A stretch of DNA of 41,827 nucleotides from an uncultured Bacteroidales bacterium (GCA_905233585.1 CAJOFD010000032.1:1-41827), one strand, 5' to 3'; positions 1 through 7,249 are shown, counted from the first letter of the stretch. Notes: a model not told the origin generated them from the letters alone. Numbers and translations: made by a program.

Positions 1-2
1 GT

Positions 3-98
3 GATGCTCGCATCGGCTCTGCCGAGTCGCGACAGAAGTCGAGTGGAACTCAATGGTTGGAGCCTGTGGACGACGAAACATACAATAAAGTGAAATAA
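3..98 (+). CDS. C-terminal end of an unidentified protein (partial)
   Basis: Frame 3 is open from the window edge to a TAA at 96-98 and encodes about 31 residues ending in ETYNKVK. The residues are mixed and polar with no low-complexity bias. The frame is followed at once by a -7 promoter box for the next gene, which fits the end of an upstream gene. I recognise no family. A short open frame at an edge can arise by chance, so this is tentative. Confidence 0.4.
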   Translation, partial: DARIGSAESRQKSSGTQWLEPVDDETYNKVK

Positions 99-104
99 AA
101 AACG

Positions 105-112
105 TATCTTTG
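105..112 (+). promoter_or_regulatory. Bacteroidota-type -7 box (TATCTTTG) for the DUF362 lipoprotein gene
   Basis: TATCTTTGCA matches the TAnnTTTG consensus recognised by the Bacteroidota primary sigma factor. It lies 36 bases upstream of the lipoprotein start at 149. I see no convincing -33 TTTG at 19-21 bases upstream. Confidence 0.55.
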
Positions 113-148
113 CATCATAATTTTCAAACAACAAACAACGATAATCCA

Positions 149-1168
149 ATGAAAAAGACCCTATTAACCATTTTTGCCGCCACTTTGATTTTTGTTGGCT
201 GCAAGCCGAAAATCGAAAACGCCACAGCTCAAACCGAGCCCGCAACCGTGTATATCACCCGCGACATCAGCCCCGAGGCGCTGGTGAACATCTACAAAGC
301 TCTGGGCGTGAAGGCCGAGGGCCGTGTGGCAGTGAAAATCTCCACCGGCGAGGGCAGCAACCCCAACTACCTTAAGCCCGAACTTATCAAAGACCTCGTG
401 TTTCTGGTTGACGGTACCATTGTGGAATGCAACACCGCCTACGGCAATGCCCCCGAAGATGCCAAAGACGAACGCAACACCTCCGAAAACCACTGGAAAA
501 TTATCGAGCAACACGGCTTCAAGCCCCTGTTCAAGGTTGATATAATGGACGAAGAAGGCGAGATGCGCATCCCCGTGGTGGACTCCTCGCATATCAAATA
601 CGACATCGTGGGCAGCCACATGGCCAACTACGATTTCATGATTGCCCTCAACCATTTCAAAGGACACCCTATGGGCGGCTACGGCGGAGCGCTGAAAAAC
701 CTCAGCATCGGATGTGCCAGCAGCAACGGCAAAGCCTACATACACTCCTCGGGCAAGATGGAAGTGCTCGACATGGAAAAACTCTGGACTCCCGAATACA
801 TCGGCGACCAGGACGGTTTCCTCGAAAGCATGGCCGCCGCCGCTCAGGCTGTTACCAACTATTTCCAGAAAAAGAAAGGCATCATCTACATCAGCGTGAT
901 GAACAACATGAGCATCGACTGCGACTGCGTGGACCATCCCGAACCGGTGAAACTGGAAGACTACGGCATACTTGCCTCCACCGACCCCGTGGCCCTCGAC
1001 CAAGCTTGCATCGACATCATTAACAACCAGAAAGTTACCGCCACCAACGACCCTACCGACCTGCTCAGCCGTATTGACAAGCAGCACGGCACACACACCA
1101 TCGAGCACGCCGAGGCCATAGGTCTGGGTACCAGAAAATACAACTTGGTAAGTATCGACAAAAAATAA
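149..1168 (+). CDS. DUF362 domain lipoprotein
   Basis: About 339 residues. The ATG at 149 is chosen because it begins a lipoprotein signal (MKKTLLTIFAATLIFVGC, lipobox FVGC), so the mature protein should be lipid-anchored in the envelope. The rest matches the DUF362 family: a central GxPMGGYGGALKNLSIG segment, a Cys-rich IDCDCVDHPEP segment and a C-terminal DPVALDQACIDIIN block. DUF362 proteins are often found in redox and Fe-S contexts, but no reaction is established, so none is assigned. The gene is alone between a -7 box and a strong terminator. A decayed second copy of its last ~50 residues lies at about 16690-16867. The family call is firm; the function is unknown. Confidence 0.85.
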   Translation: MKKTLLTIFAATLIFVGCKPKIENATAQTEPATVYITRDISPEALVNIYKALGVKAEGRVAVKISTGEGSNPNYLKPELIKDLVFLVDGTIVECNTAYGNAPEDAKDERNTSENHWKIIEQHGFKPLFKVDIMDEEGEMRIPVVDSSHIKYDIVGSHMANYDFMIALNHFKGHPMGGYGGALKNLSIGCASSNGKAYIHSSGKMEVLDMEKLWTPEYIGDQDGFLESMAAAAQAVTNYFQKKKGIIYISVMNNMSIDCDCVDHPEPVKLEDYGILASTDPVALDQACIDIINNQKVTATNDPTDLLSRIDKQHGTHTIEHAEAIGLGTRKYNLVSIDKK

Positions 1169-1249
1169 ATTTGCATCAAGTCGCTGAGCGACAAAATATT
1201 ACACGACTAAAACAGAGCTATACGGGGTCTTGGCACCCTAACCAAAATC

Positions 1250-1294
1250 AAGGCGATGTGGGAGGAAAACTTTCCCCTACGTCGCCTTTTTTTT
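1250..1294 (+). terminator. Rho-independent terminator after the DUF362 gene
   Basis: AAGGCGA (1250-1256) pairs with TCGCCTT (1282-1288), with further partial pairing inside the stem, and a run of eight T (1287-1294) follows. It lies 82 bases after the DUF362 stop codon. Confidence 0.85.
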
Positions 1295-1429
1295 CGCCAC
1301 CCTACCCTTTCTTATTCCAAAATTCCATCTGTTTTTACCAAAATAAAATGTTAAATATTGTTTTTGCCCACAAAGCCCATTATCTTGATAATTAAATAAT
1401 ATTTAGCGTTTTATAGTAAAAATTCAGCT

Positions 1430-1437
1430 TATTTTTG
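1430..1437 (+). promoter_or_regulatory. Possible distal -7 box (TATTTTTG) upstream of the OhrR gene
   Basis: TATTTTTGCAG fits TAnnTTTG and lies about 104 bases before the OhrR start, upstream of the palindromic operator at 1476-1491. It could be a second start for the operon. A -33 element is not evident. The stretch 1295-1429 between the terminator and this box holds no gene that I can support. Confidence 0.35.
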
Positions 1438-1475
1438 CAGCAAGTTTTGTTAAAAACAATTGCACTTTGGAAAAA

Positions 1476-1491
1476 ATATCGTGTACGATAT
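1476..1491 (+). promoter_or_regulatory. 16-bp palindrome, probable OhrR operator
   Basis: ATATCGT-GT-ACGATAT is a perfect inverted repeat (7-bp arms, 2-bp centre). It sits over the -33 region of the promoter whose -7 box is TATTTTTG at 1504-1511. A further half-site, TACACGAT at 1535-1542, is the exact complement of ATCGTGTA at 1478-1485 and overlaps the start codon. Position and symmetry fit autorepression by the MarR/OhrR protein encoded next. The assignment to this regulator is inferred. Confidence 0.6.
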
Positions 1492-1503
1492 AAAATTATT
1501 TCG

Positions 1504-1511
1504 TATTTTTG
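1504..1511 (+). promoter_or_regulatory. -7 box (TATTTTTG) of the ohrR-glutathione peroxidase operon
   Basis: TATTTTTGCATC matches the TAnnTTTG consensus with the frequent trailing C. It lies 30 bases before the ATG at 1541, between the palindrome at 1476-1491 and the half-site at 1535-1542, so a bound dimer would cover it. Confidence 0.6.
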
Positions 1512-1540
1512 CATCGCAAACGACATAAATTATATACACG

Positions 1541-1993
1541 ATGGACTACGAACAGCTAAAACTCGACAACCAGCTCTGTTTCAGGCTCTACACGGCGGCA
1601 CGGCTCACCACAGGTGCTTATCATCCCTATCTGGCACCGATGGGCATCACCTATCCGCAGTACCTTGTTTTGCTTGTGCTGTGGGAAAACGGCAGCCTTC
1701 CGGTGAACGACATCGCCCGCAGGCTGATGCTGGAAACGAACACCATAACCCCGCTGCTGCAGCGCATGGAAAAAGCCAAGTTGTTGAAACGCACCAAAGG
1801 CAAGGAGGACTCGCGCCAACGCATTGTGTCGCTGACAAAAAAAGGCACTGCCCTGCGCGAACAGGCCAAGCACATACCCGAGTGCCTGAGCGCCGAAATA
1901 GTGAAAAAACTGGGATCCGCCGACGACATTGTACGGATGGTTCCCGTGCTCGACAAGCTGATTGAAGGGCTCAAACAAACCGAAAACAAATGA
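1541..1993 (+). CDS. MarR-family peroxide-sensing repressor, OhrR type
   Basis: 150 residues, the usual MarR length. The N-terminus reads LDNQLCFRLYTAAR, which matches the OhrR signature NQLCFxLYxxSR. Cys13 lies where OhrR carries its single reactive cysteine, which is oxidised by organic hydroperoxides to release DNA. The winged helix covers about residues 38-105 (VNDIARRLMLETNTITPLLQRME, then a basic wing KGKEDSRQR). The stop overlaps the start of the glutathione peroxidase gene by four bases (ATGA), so the sensor and its probable target are translationally coupled. A palindrome at 1476-1491 is the likely autoregulatory operator. The OhrR subfamily follows from the cysteine motif and the neighbour; the exact inducer is inferred. 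Confidence 0.88.
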   Translation: MDYEQLKLDNQLCFRLYTAARLTTGAYHPYLAPMGITYPQYLVLLVLWENGSLPVNDIARRLMLETNTITPLLQRMEKAKLLKRTKGKEDSRQRIVSLTKKGTALREQAKHIPECLSAEIVKKLGSADDIVRMVPVLDKLIEGLKQTENK

Positions 1994-2607
1994 AATATTT
2001 TATAACCTGCATAACCGTGATGCTGCTGACGCTTGTTAACGGTTATGCGCAAAACAACAAAAAAATGGCAACAATTTATGATTTGAAAGCCCTGAGCAAC
2101 AGGGGCGAAGAGGTGGACATGGCGCAATATCGCGGCAAAGTCCTTGTTATTGTAAACACTGCTTCGAAATGCGGTTTCACTCCGCAATACGACGGCTTGG
2201 AAGCTATGTATCAGAAATATAAGGAGCAAGGTCTGGTAATACTGGGTTTCCCCTGCGACCAGTTCAAACATCAGGAGCCCGGCACCGACGAGGAGATTGC
2301 CGAATTCTGCCGCATCAACCACGGCGTAACTTTCCCGTTGATGAAGAAAACCGACGTAAACGGCGACAACGAGCACCCCGTTTTCACATGGCTCAAAGCA
2401 CAGGCACCCACCGAAGAATACAAAGGCATCAAGGCCAAAGCCACACACACGCTGCTCAAATCCATCAGCTCGACGGCAAAGAAGGAGAGCGACATACTGT
2501 GGAATTTCACCAAGTTCATCATCTCGCGCGACGGCACCAAGGTGCTGCGTTTCGCTCCCGTGGCCGAGCCTGCTGACATGGAAAAAGCTATCGAAGAACT
2601 GTTGTAA
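1990..2607 (+). CDS. Glutathione peroxidase family thiol peroxidase, exported
   Basis: 205 residues with a Sec signal (about 1-20, ending GYA-Q), then a GPx fold. The catalytic cysteine is Cys61 in NTASKCGFTPQY, a cysteine and not selenocysteine. Gln91 in FPCDQF and Trp171-Asn172 in LWNFTKF complete the known active-site tetrad. Enzymes of this family reduce hydrogen peroxide and organic hydroperoxides, and Cys-type bacterial members usually use thioredoxin. An insert of about 25 residues before the WNF motif (AQAPTEEYKGIKAKATHTLL) is longer than in compact GPx. The start overlaps the OhrR stop by four bases. An internal Met26 could start a cytosolic form, but the upstream coupled start with its signal peptide is preferred. 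Confidence 0.9.
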   Translation: MKYFITCITVMLLTLVNGYAQNNKKMATIYDLKALSNRGEEVDMAQYRGKVLVIVNTASKCGFTPQYDGLEAMYQKYKEQGLVILGFPCDQFKHQEPGTDEEIAEFCRINHGVTFPLMKKTDVNGDNEHPVFTWLKAQAPTEEYKGIKAKATHTLLKSISSTAKKESDILWNFTKFIISRDGTKVLRFAPVAEPADMEKAIEELL

Positions 2608-2622
2608 TAAAACCTTTGGAAT

Positions 2623-2805
2623 ATGGCAAACGCATGTGAAAACTGCAAGTTCCGCGCCCATTACGACGCAAAACCGAAATCGCTGATGGGCCGTTTGTGG
2701 CGCTGGCACATCAATTTCTGTCCGGGGTGGAAATCGTATTTCACCTCGCAGTCGCCCGAAAAACAGGCCGAACTGAGGGAAAAGTACCAGTTTACCAAAT
2801 ACTAG
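2623..2805 (+). CDS. Small conserved-looking Cys/Trp-rich protein of unknown function
   Basis: 60 residues beginning MANACENCKFRAHYDAKP, with a CxxC pair near the N-terminus and a third cysteine in the segment WRWHINFCPGWKSY. There is no signal peptide or membrane segment. It follows the glutathione peroxidase gene by only 15 bases in the same direction, so it is probably the last gene of the OhrR operon. The spaced cysteines and aromatic core suggest a small metal- or thiol-binding protein, but I do not recognise the family and assign no function. Confidence 0.65.
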   Translation: MANACENCKFRAHYDAKPKSLMGRLWRWHINFCPGWKSYFTSQSPEKQAELREKYQFTKY

Positions 2806-2855
2806 TAATGCTTTGGCAAAAAGCAAATTGTGTTGTACTTGAGTAGGACGGGTGC

Positions 2856-3227
2856 ATGAAACGGATTGTTTACATAATATCAGGCCTGCTTTGTGTAGGT
2901 CTGGGAGCTTTGGGTGTGGTGGTGCCCGGATTGCCCACCACACCCTTCCTTCTGCTTGCCTCGTGGCTGTTCTACCGCAGTTCGCCGCGATTGCAGGAGT
3001 GGCTGCTGCAGTCGTGGCTTGGCACCTACATACGCAGCTACCACCGCCACGGCGGCATGACAGCTCCGCAAAAGGCCGGAGCAGTGGGCATTATGGTGGC
3101 AATGGTGCTGCTTTCCACGTTTGTTTTCATCCCTGCCGGCTCTGTAGCCCGCATAATAGTGCCTATTGCCGGAGCAGTGGGAGTGCTTACTGTCATTTTT
3201 GCGGTGCCAAACGGCAAAGAGAAATAA
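2856..3227 (+). CDS. YbaN-family (DUF454) inner-membrane protein
   Basis: 123 residues. The N-terminus (RIVYIISGLLCVGLGALGVVVPGLPTTPFLLLASWLFYRSSPRLQEWL) is diagnostic of the YbaN/DUF454 family: a hydrophobic hairpin around the motif GLPTTPFLLLA. A second hydrophobic stretch occupies about residues 75-115. The protein is expected to be a small polytopic inner-membrane protein. The family has no settled function. The gene stands about 50 bases after the small Cys protein and may have its own weak promoter. Confidence 0.85.
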   Translation: MKRIVYIISGLLCVGLGALGVVVPGLPTTPFLLLASWLFYRSSPRLQEWLLQSWLGTYIRSYHRHGGMTAPQKAGAVGIMVAMVLLSTFVFIPAGSVARIIVPIAGAVGVLTVIFAVPNGKEK

Positions 3228-3315
3228 CGCCTCAACACAATATTTTCGGGCTGCGGGCGTTAAAAAAAAGTATTTCTTAATAGGACAAAGCTTTTTTAAA
3301 ACAAAAACAGACATT

Positions 3316-3816
3316 ATGACGGATTTACTTATACTTTTGGCGGTTTCGCTCGCAGTATCGGCTGTGGGCTGGAAGTATTTCATCTATTTTTTCAGCCTTG
3401 GCTACGGCTACGGCATAACGGCCTTGTCGGTAGCTATGTTGCTGATGTACAAGGGTTTTGCAACATGGCCGACATTGGTTCTATGCCTGCTGCTTATGGT
3501 GTTCGGTTGCCGTTTGGGCACCTACCTGCTTGTGCGCGAGCGCAAGGCCGCGGCTTACCGCAAGATATTGTACGACCCGTCGTTGCAGAAGAAAAAGCCT
3601 GTCGGCGTGGTGATAAGCGTGTGGCTTTTCTGTGCCATACTGTACGTGGCGCAGGTGAGTCCGGTGGCTTTCCGCCTGATGAACACCGCCGACGGTGCCG
3701 AGGTCGGCGACCTATGGGCGTGGATTGGCGCCGCCGTGGCCCTTTGCGGGATATTGCTCGAAACTTTTGCCGACATGCAAAAGTATATATTTCACCTGAA
3801 GATGCTGATGCAATGA
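3316..3816 (+). pseudogene. DUF1295-type membrane reductase gene, 3' end missing
   Basis: The frame encodes 166 residues from the ATG at 3316: membrane helices near 1-20, 25-45, 50-70, 97-115 and 133-150. It ends with a LLETFADMQK motif. In DUF1295 proteins (steroid 5-alpha-reductase superfamily, usually about 250-270 residues) this motif is followed by the C-terminal third with the conserved GLWxxxRHPNYxGE region. Here the reading changes directly after ADMQK into sequence that belongs, in another frame, to a metallo-beta-lactamase-fold protein. The stop TGA (3814-3816) is therefore accidental. GC-rich codon use also ends at this point. The gene is truncated by a join at about 3780-3790 and is unlikely to be active. 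Confidence 0.75.
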
Positions 3817-4178
3817 AATTGGAAGGTGAAAATATTGTACGAGTAACTTATAAAGATGGGGCATATTATAATTTTCCTGCGGCAGAAAAGATTTCTGACA
3901 GCATTTGGTTCATTGAGGCAAAAGGACATACGAAAGGTAATAGTATTGTTATTGCAGAAGACGAAGGTCTTTTTTATATGTTTCATGGTGATGTTACTTA
4001 CTGTGATGTCGCACTTAAAGAAAACAAGTTAAGTATTGTTTTTGAGGACCTTGTAGCAGCGCGTAAAACACTCAATAACGTGCGTGAGTTCGTTGTAAAT
4101 CATCCGACTGTATATCTCTCTACCCATTGTCCTGAAGGCTATGAAAATCTGGAAATGAAGCGTGTGATGATTTTATGA
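3813..4178 (+). pseudogene. Metallo-beta-lactamase-fold hydrolase gene, 5' end missing
   Basis: From an ATG at 3813 the frame encodes 121 residues, and family-like sequence begins slightly upstream (about 3786, reading SPEDADAMKLEGE). Motifs of the second half of the MBL fold are present: GHTKGNSIVI (His39), FHGDVTYCD (Asp60) and THCPEGYENLE near the end. The essential N-terminal HxHxDH metal motif is absent because the DNA to the left belongs to the truncated DUF1295 gene. The start overlaps that gene's stop (ATGA), and its own stop overlaps the next start, so the fragment may still be translated. It cannot bind the usual two metals and is most likely inactive. Confidence 0.7.
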
Positions 4179-4630
4179 AATGTTTGCAGCAATATAGATT
4201 TGGCTTTGATATATATGGCTTAGCCTTATTTTTGATACTGATGTTGCCGAATATCATTTGGTTTGCAGTTCCTGCATTCAATGATGTGTTGCGAACAGAA
4301 TCTGAGACACCTATAATAGACACCTTGGGTATGGTGTTTCAAGTGCTTATGATAACTACGCTTTGTTTTGTACGTTATAAGGATGTCCAACCTTTGCGAT
4401 TATCGGTGCGTATGTGGTCGGTTGGGGCTTGTATTGTTATCTATTTCATAGGGTGGATACTATATTATATGGGTGTAACAAGTGTGGTGGTATTTGTATT
4501 TTTAATGTTAATGCCATGCCTCGCTTTTGTACTGTATGCCTTAGACCGTAAGAATATAATAGCGGTTTTCCTTGCCGTGGGGTTTACCATTTGTCATGTA
4601 TGGTTTGGAGTAGATAATTATATACTATGA
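4175..4630 (+). CDS. Multi-pass membrane protein of unknown family
   Basis: 151 residues with five hydrophobic helices (about 10-33, 48-68, 78-100, 102-124 and 128-147) joined by short loops, ending in CHVWFGVDNYIL. No catalytic motif is visible. Its ATG overlaps the TGA of the MBL fragment (ATGA) and its own TGA overlaps the start of the MmcQ gene in the same way, so it sits inside a tightly coupled operon. The AT-rich composition matches the block that begins at about 3790. Family and function are unknown. Confidence 0.7.
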   Translation: MKCLQQYRFGFDIYGLALFLILMLPNIIWFAVPAFNDVLRTESETPIIDTLGMVFQVLMITTLCFVRYKDVQPLRLSVRMWSVGACIVIYFIGWILYYMGVTSVVVFVFLMLMPCLAFVLYALDRKNIIAVFLAVGFTICHVWFGVDNYIL

Positions 4631-5004
4631 ACATAGAAGAATATAGGAATTACTGCCTATCATTAGGGGCAGATGTAGAGGAAAAATTGCCGTTTGCGAA
4701 ATTTAAGAACGGAGCAAGTGTACTCGTGTTTTATGTATGCGGACACATGTTCTGTTTTTTCGATATCGATGATTTTCAAATTGTTTCGCTCAAATGTCAA
4801 CCGGAACGCATTGTTGAGTTGCTGGAACGATATAATTGTATAGGTAACCCTTATAACGAATCGCCGAAGCATTGGATAGGTCTTGACCCGCATACTGTTC
4901 CTGATGCTCTTGCCAAAGAACTCATTTGCAATTCGTATGAAATTGTCAAAGCGAAATATGGTAAGAAACGAAAGAATAACCATGAACCTTCAAATTTTCG
5001 GTAA
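4627..5004 (+). CDS. MmcQ/YjbR family protein
   Basis: 125 residues with the typical features of MmcQ/YjbR proteins: an N-terminal IEEYRNYCLSLGADVEEKLPF, a middle MFCFFDIDDFQIVSLKCQPER and a C-terminal SPKHWIGLDPHTVPD ahead of a last helix. The fold is CyaY-like and the family is often described as DNA-binding, though its role is not settled. The start overlaps the upstream stop by four bases and its 3' end overlaps the following hydrolase gene by 23 bases. Such proteins are usually single soluble domains, and this one has normal length. Confidence 0.85.
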   Translation: MNIEEYRNYCLSLGADVEEKLPFAKFKNGASVLVFYVCGHMFCFFDIDDFQIVSLKCQPERIVELLERYNCIGNPYNESPKHWIGLDPHTVPDALAKELICNSYEIVKAKYGKKRKNNHEPSNFR

Positions 5005-5725
5005 AAATAAATATCCAACACTTCTGCTCATTCCAGGATTAGGTGTGTCGTATGAGATATTCCTGCCGCTTATTCGATTGTTGGAAGGTTGTTTTCGTAT
5101 TTATGCTGTAGAAGTGGACGGGTTTACACTTAGTAAGCAAACACAATTTACGTCCGTAAATGATCAAGCCGCACAGATTATTGCGTACATGCAGCAGCAT
5201 TGTGAAGGACACTTGGATGTAGCGTACGGTCTGTCGCTCGGAGGTAAGATACTTTCTTGTATATTGGAACGAAATGAGATAATTGTTGATCACGCTATTC
5301 TTGATGCTGCTCCACTATTGCCCTTGCCAAATTGGATAGTCAATCCTTTGCGTTACTATCAAGCATGGAATGTGTGGACATGCTACCATTGGACAGGATT
5401 TTGGAAACGGGTATTTCACTCGCACTATTTCGATGTATTGTTAGATGAGTGCAAAAAAATCTTTCCATACGGAGGCAAGCAAGCGGTATTAGATGGTTAT
5501 AAGTCCATTTACACGAATAAATTGGAGAGTATCTCAGGTAACGATATTCATTTCTGGTATGGAACTAAAGAAGCCTTTGTCGCCAAGCCGCAAGTCAAGC
5601 ACTTGCTTTCGCTTTGTCCGCAAGTGCATATACAAGTTTTTGACGGTATGAATCACGGTCAACTGCTTATAGACCATTCCGAGGAGGTGGCAAAAAGGAT
5701 AATAGAAATATTAAAAATGAAATGA
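4982..5725 (+). CDS. Alpha/beta hydrolase
   Basis: 247 residues from the ATG at 4982, which lies inside the end of the MmcQ gene. The upstream ATGs at 4937 and 4958 read through MmcQ-coding sequence and are less likely. Alpha/beta-hydrolase features are clear: an early LLLIPGLGVSYEIF oxyanion segment, the nucleophile elbow YGLSLGG (Ser85) and a C-terminal GMNHGQLL carrying the probable catalytic His (about 225). No signal peptide is present, so it should be cytosolic. The substrate cannot be told from sequence; small esters or acyl compounds are possible. It belongs to the coupled AT-rich gene string 3813-5725. Confidence 0.85.
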   Translation: MNLQIFGKNKYPTLLLIPGLGVSYEIFLPLIRLLEGCFRIYAVEVDGFTLSKQTQFTSVNDQAAQIIAYMQQHCEGHLDVAYGLSLGGKILSCILERNEIIVDHAILDAAPLLPLPNWIVNPLRYYQAWNVWTCYHWTGFWKRVFHSHYFDVLLDECKKIFPYGGKQAVLDGYKSIYTNKLESISGNDIHFWYGTKEAFVAKPQVKHLLSLCPQVHIQVFDGMNHGQLLIDHSEEVAKRIIEILKMK

Positions 5726-5758
5726 ACAAAATAAAACAAATAAAACCAAAGTATTGAT

Positions 5759-6295
5759 ATGAAAAATATTCTTATTTTATCAGGTAGTCCGAGAGCAAAG
5801 GGCAATTCTGATGTGTTGTGCGATGAGTTTATGAGAGGGGCACGAGAGGTTGGACACAATGTGGAGAAGATTCGTGTTCATGGCAAGAAAATCGCTTATT
5901 GTCATGCGTGTTATTACTGTCGAGACCATCAAGGCGAGTGTGTCATCAAAGATGATATGGCAGAAATTCTGCAAAAGATACTCAATGCCGATGTCATAGT
6001 AATGGCTTCACCTGTCTATTTTTATTCGGTTGATGCACAGATGAAGACCCTCATCGACCGTACGGTGGCACGTTGGTTGGATATTAAGAATAAAGAGTTT
6101 TATTACATCATGACCGCTGCTGAAGATACTGAAACAGTTATGGATACAACGTTGGCTTGTTTCCGTGGAGCTGCGGATTGTTATGAAAGTTCTATTGAAC
6201 GTGGAGTACTCTACGCTAAAGGTGTGTACGAAAAAGGGGAAATTTTTGATACGGCTTATATGCAACAAGCCTATGAGATGGGCAAGAACGTGTAA
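5759..6295 (+). CDS. Flavodoxin-fold NAD(P)H-dependent FMN reductase-like protein
   Basis: 178 residues. The start ILILSGSPRAKGNSDVLCDEF is the phosphate-binding loop of the flavodoxin/NADPH-dependent FMN reductase family, followed by a Cys-rich YCHACYYCRDHQGECVIKDDM segment and a VIVMASPVYFYSVDAQMKTLIDR motif typical of Fe-S flavoprotein-like oxidoreductases. The cysteine set (CxxCxxC, then C) resembles that of ISF-type proteins, but whether a cluster is bound is unclear. The gene is 33 bases downstream of the hydrolase and its TAA abuts the end of the convergent AraC gene with no spacer. A role in cytosolic flavin-linked reduction of small electrophiles is inferred from family and context. 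Confidence 0.85.
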   Translation: MKNILILSGSPRAKGNSDVLCDEFMRGAREVGHNVEKIRVHGKKIAYCHACYYCRDHQGECVIKDDMAEILQKILNADVIVMASPVYFYSVDAQMKTLIDRTVARWLDIKNKEFYYIMTAAEDTETVMDTTLACFRGAADCYESSIERGVLYAKGVYEKGEIFDTAYMQQAYEMGKNV

Positions 6296-7093
6296 TCATT
6301 TTCTCATCTCGCTGGGATTGAAGCCGAGATGTTGCTTTACAAAGCGACTGAGATATGATACTGAAGAAAATGACAGCATTTCAACTATATCTTGCAGGGT
6401 CAGGGTAGGATTGCGTAATAAGCGGGAAATTTCAAGTGTTGTATAGCGATTTATCCAATATATGGCGGGAAAACCGCTGTAGCGTTTCACCGTTTCAGAC
6501 AAGTGTTTGCTTGATACATGCAGCATTTGTGCATAATAAGACACTTTCCTATGTTTACGGTAGTTGCCTTCGTTTAGCATAGAGAGAAATCCTTGTACTA
6601 AAGTGGCTGTTTTTTCTGAAATTTCCGTTTCACCGTATAGGTCAGCATGAAAATCGAAAAAATCAATAATCATGCATTGTACGGCGTTTAAGAGCAGGTC
6701 GCGGTAAAAACGGTGTTTTTTTTCTTGCAGTCGCAACGCTATGTATTCGAGGTTTTTTTGGCAACGTTCTGCTTGAATCTTATTGAGCGACATTATCGGA
6801 TTTTGGAACAACATCAGTCCGCCTCGCATTCCATAGTTGCTTAGTGGTGTCGCCAATTCGCAAAATTCGGTTAACACATACACCACTATTGCACTGAAAT
6901 CATTGCTTTTGCTGACTAGTTCGGTATGTTCGCTTTGTACGAAGATAAAACTATCGTTGGGGTGTAAGCGAAACTCCTGTTCGTTGAATCGGACTACAGC
7001 GTTTCCTTTGGTACATAAACCGTGTATTATATAACCTTTCCGTGTATGACAATTATCTTTATATAGCGTGTTGGCAATAATAATGCTTTGCAT
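6296..7093 (-). CDS. AraC-family transcriptional regulator
   Basis: 265 residues. The N-terminal half looks like a cupin-type sensor domain (GNAVVRFNEQEFRLHPNDSFIF). The last ~100 residues form the double helix-turn-helix of AraC proteins, with VSSKHLSETVKRYSGFPAIYWI and a second helix set ending FSSVSYLSRFVKQHLGFNPSEMRK. It is divergent from the flavoredoxin operon (start 7250), and near-identical promoter-proximal blocks lie at 7163-7220 and 14234-14296, so these are its likely targets. The pairing with a YqhD-like dehydrogenase and a DkgA-like reductase downstream recalls E. coli YqhC, which controls yqhD and dkgA in response to reactive aldehydes. The inducer here is inferred only by that analogy. 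Confidence 0.9.
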   Translation of the reverse strand: MQSIIIANTLYKDNCHTRKGYIIHGLCTKGNAVVRFNEQEFRLHPNDSFIFVQSEHTELVSKSNDFSAIVVYVLTEFCELATPLSNYGMRGGLMLFQNPIMSLNKIQAERCQKNLEYIALRLQEKKHRFYRDLLLNAVQCMIIDFFDFHADLYGETEISEKTATLVQGFLSMLNEGNYRKHRKVSYYAQMLHVSSKHLSETVKRYSGFPAIYWINRYTTLEISRLLRNPTLTLQDIVEMLSFSSVSYLSRFVKQHLGFNPSEMRK

Positions 7094-7125
7094 ATTTTAT
7101 GGCTTTATATTGTATAATTTAAATA

Positions 7126-7155
7126 CAAAGATATAACTCTTTTTGATATTTACAA
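7126..7155 (-). promoter_or_regulatory. Promoter of the AraC-type regulator
   Basis: On the minus strand, TATCTTTG (7133 down to 7126) is a good -7 box. A TTG at 7155-7153 lies 19 bases upstream, the standard Bacteroidota spacing. The 5' leader to the ATG at 7093 is about 25 bases. Confidence 0.55.
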
Positions 7156-7162
7156 GAAAAAT

Positions 7163-7220
7163 GTGAAAAAAAATCCGTAATTTTAATTTATTTATATCAA
7201 AAAAATAGTATTTTTGCATG
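7163..7220 (+). promoter_or_regulatory. AraC-type promoter element, copy 1 (flavoredoxin/Tat operon)
   Basis: This block ends in the -7 box TATTTTTG (7209-7216) and aligns along its whole length with 14234-14296. Shared strings are GTGAAAAAAA-TCCGTA, TTTTAATTT and ATATCAAAAAAA, then AGTATTTTTG. A -33 TTTG is missing here (TTTA instead), as expected for an activated promoter. A TTTGATAT at 7143-7150 is the inverse of the ATATCAAA in the block, so regulator sites may face both ways. Confidence 0.6.
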
Positions 7221-7249
7221 CAAAATCGTATAAGACAAATAAGAATGAT

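Noticed and set aside
164..1108. 314-residue minus-strand open frame opposite the DUF362 gene
   Set aside because: His/Val/Gly-rich shadow of a GC-rich coding region with no family features; the plus-strand protein is clearly real.
1651..2943. 430-residue minus-strand open frame opposite the OhrR and GPx genes
   Set aside because: Spans three well-supported plus-strand genes and has no recognisable domain; a codon-bias shadow.
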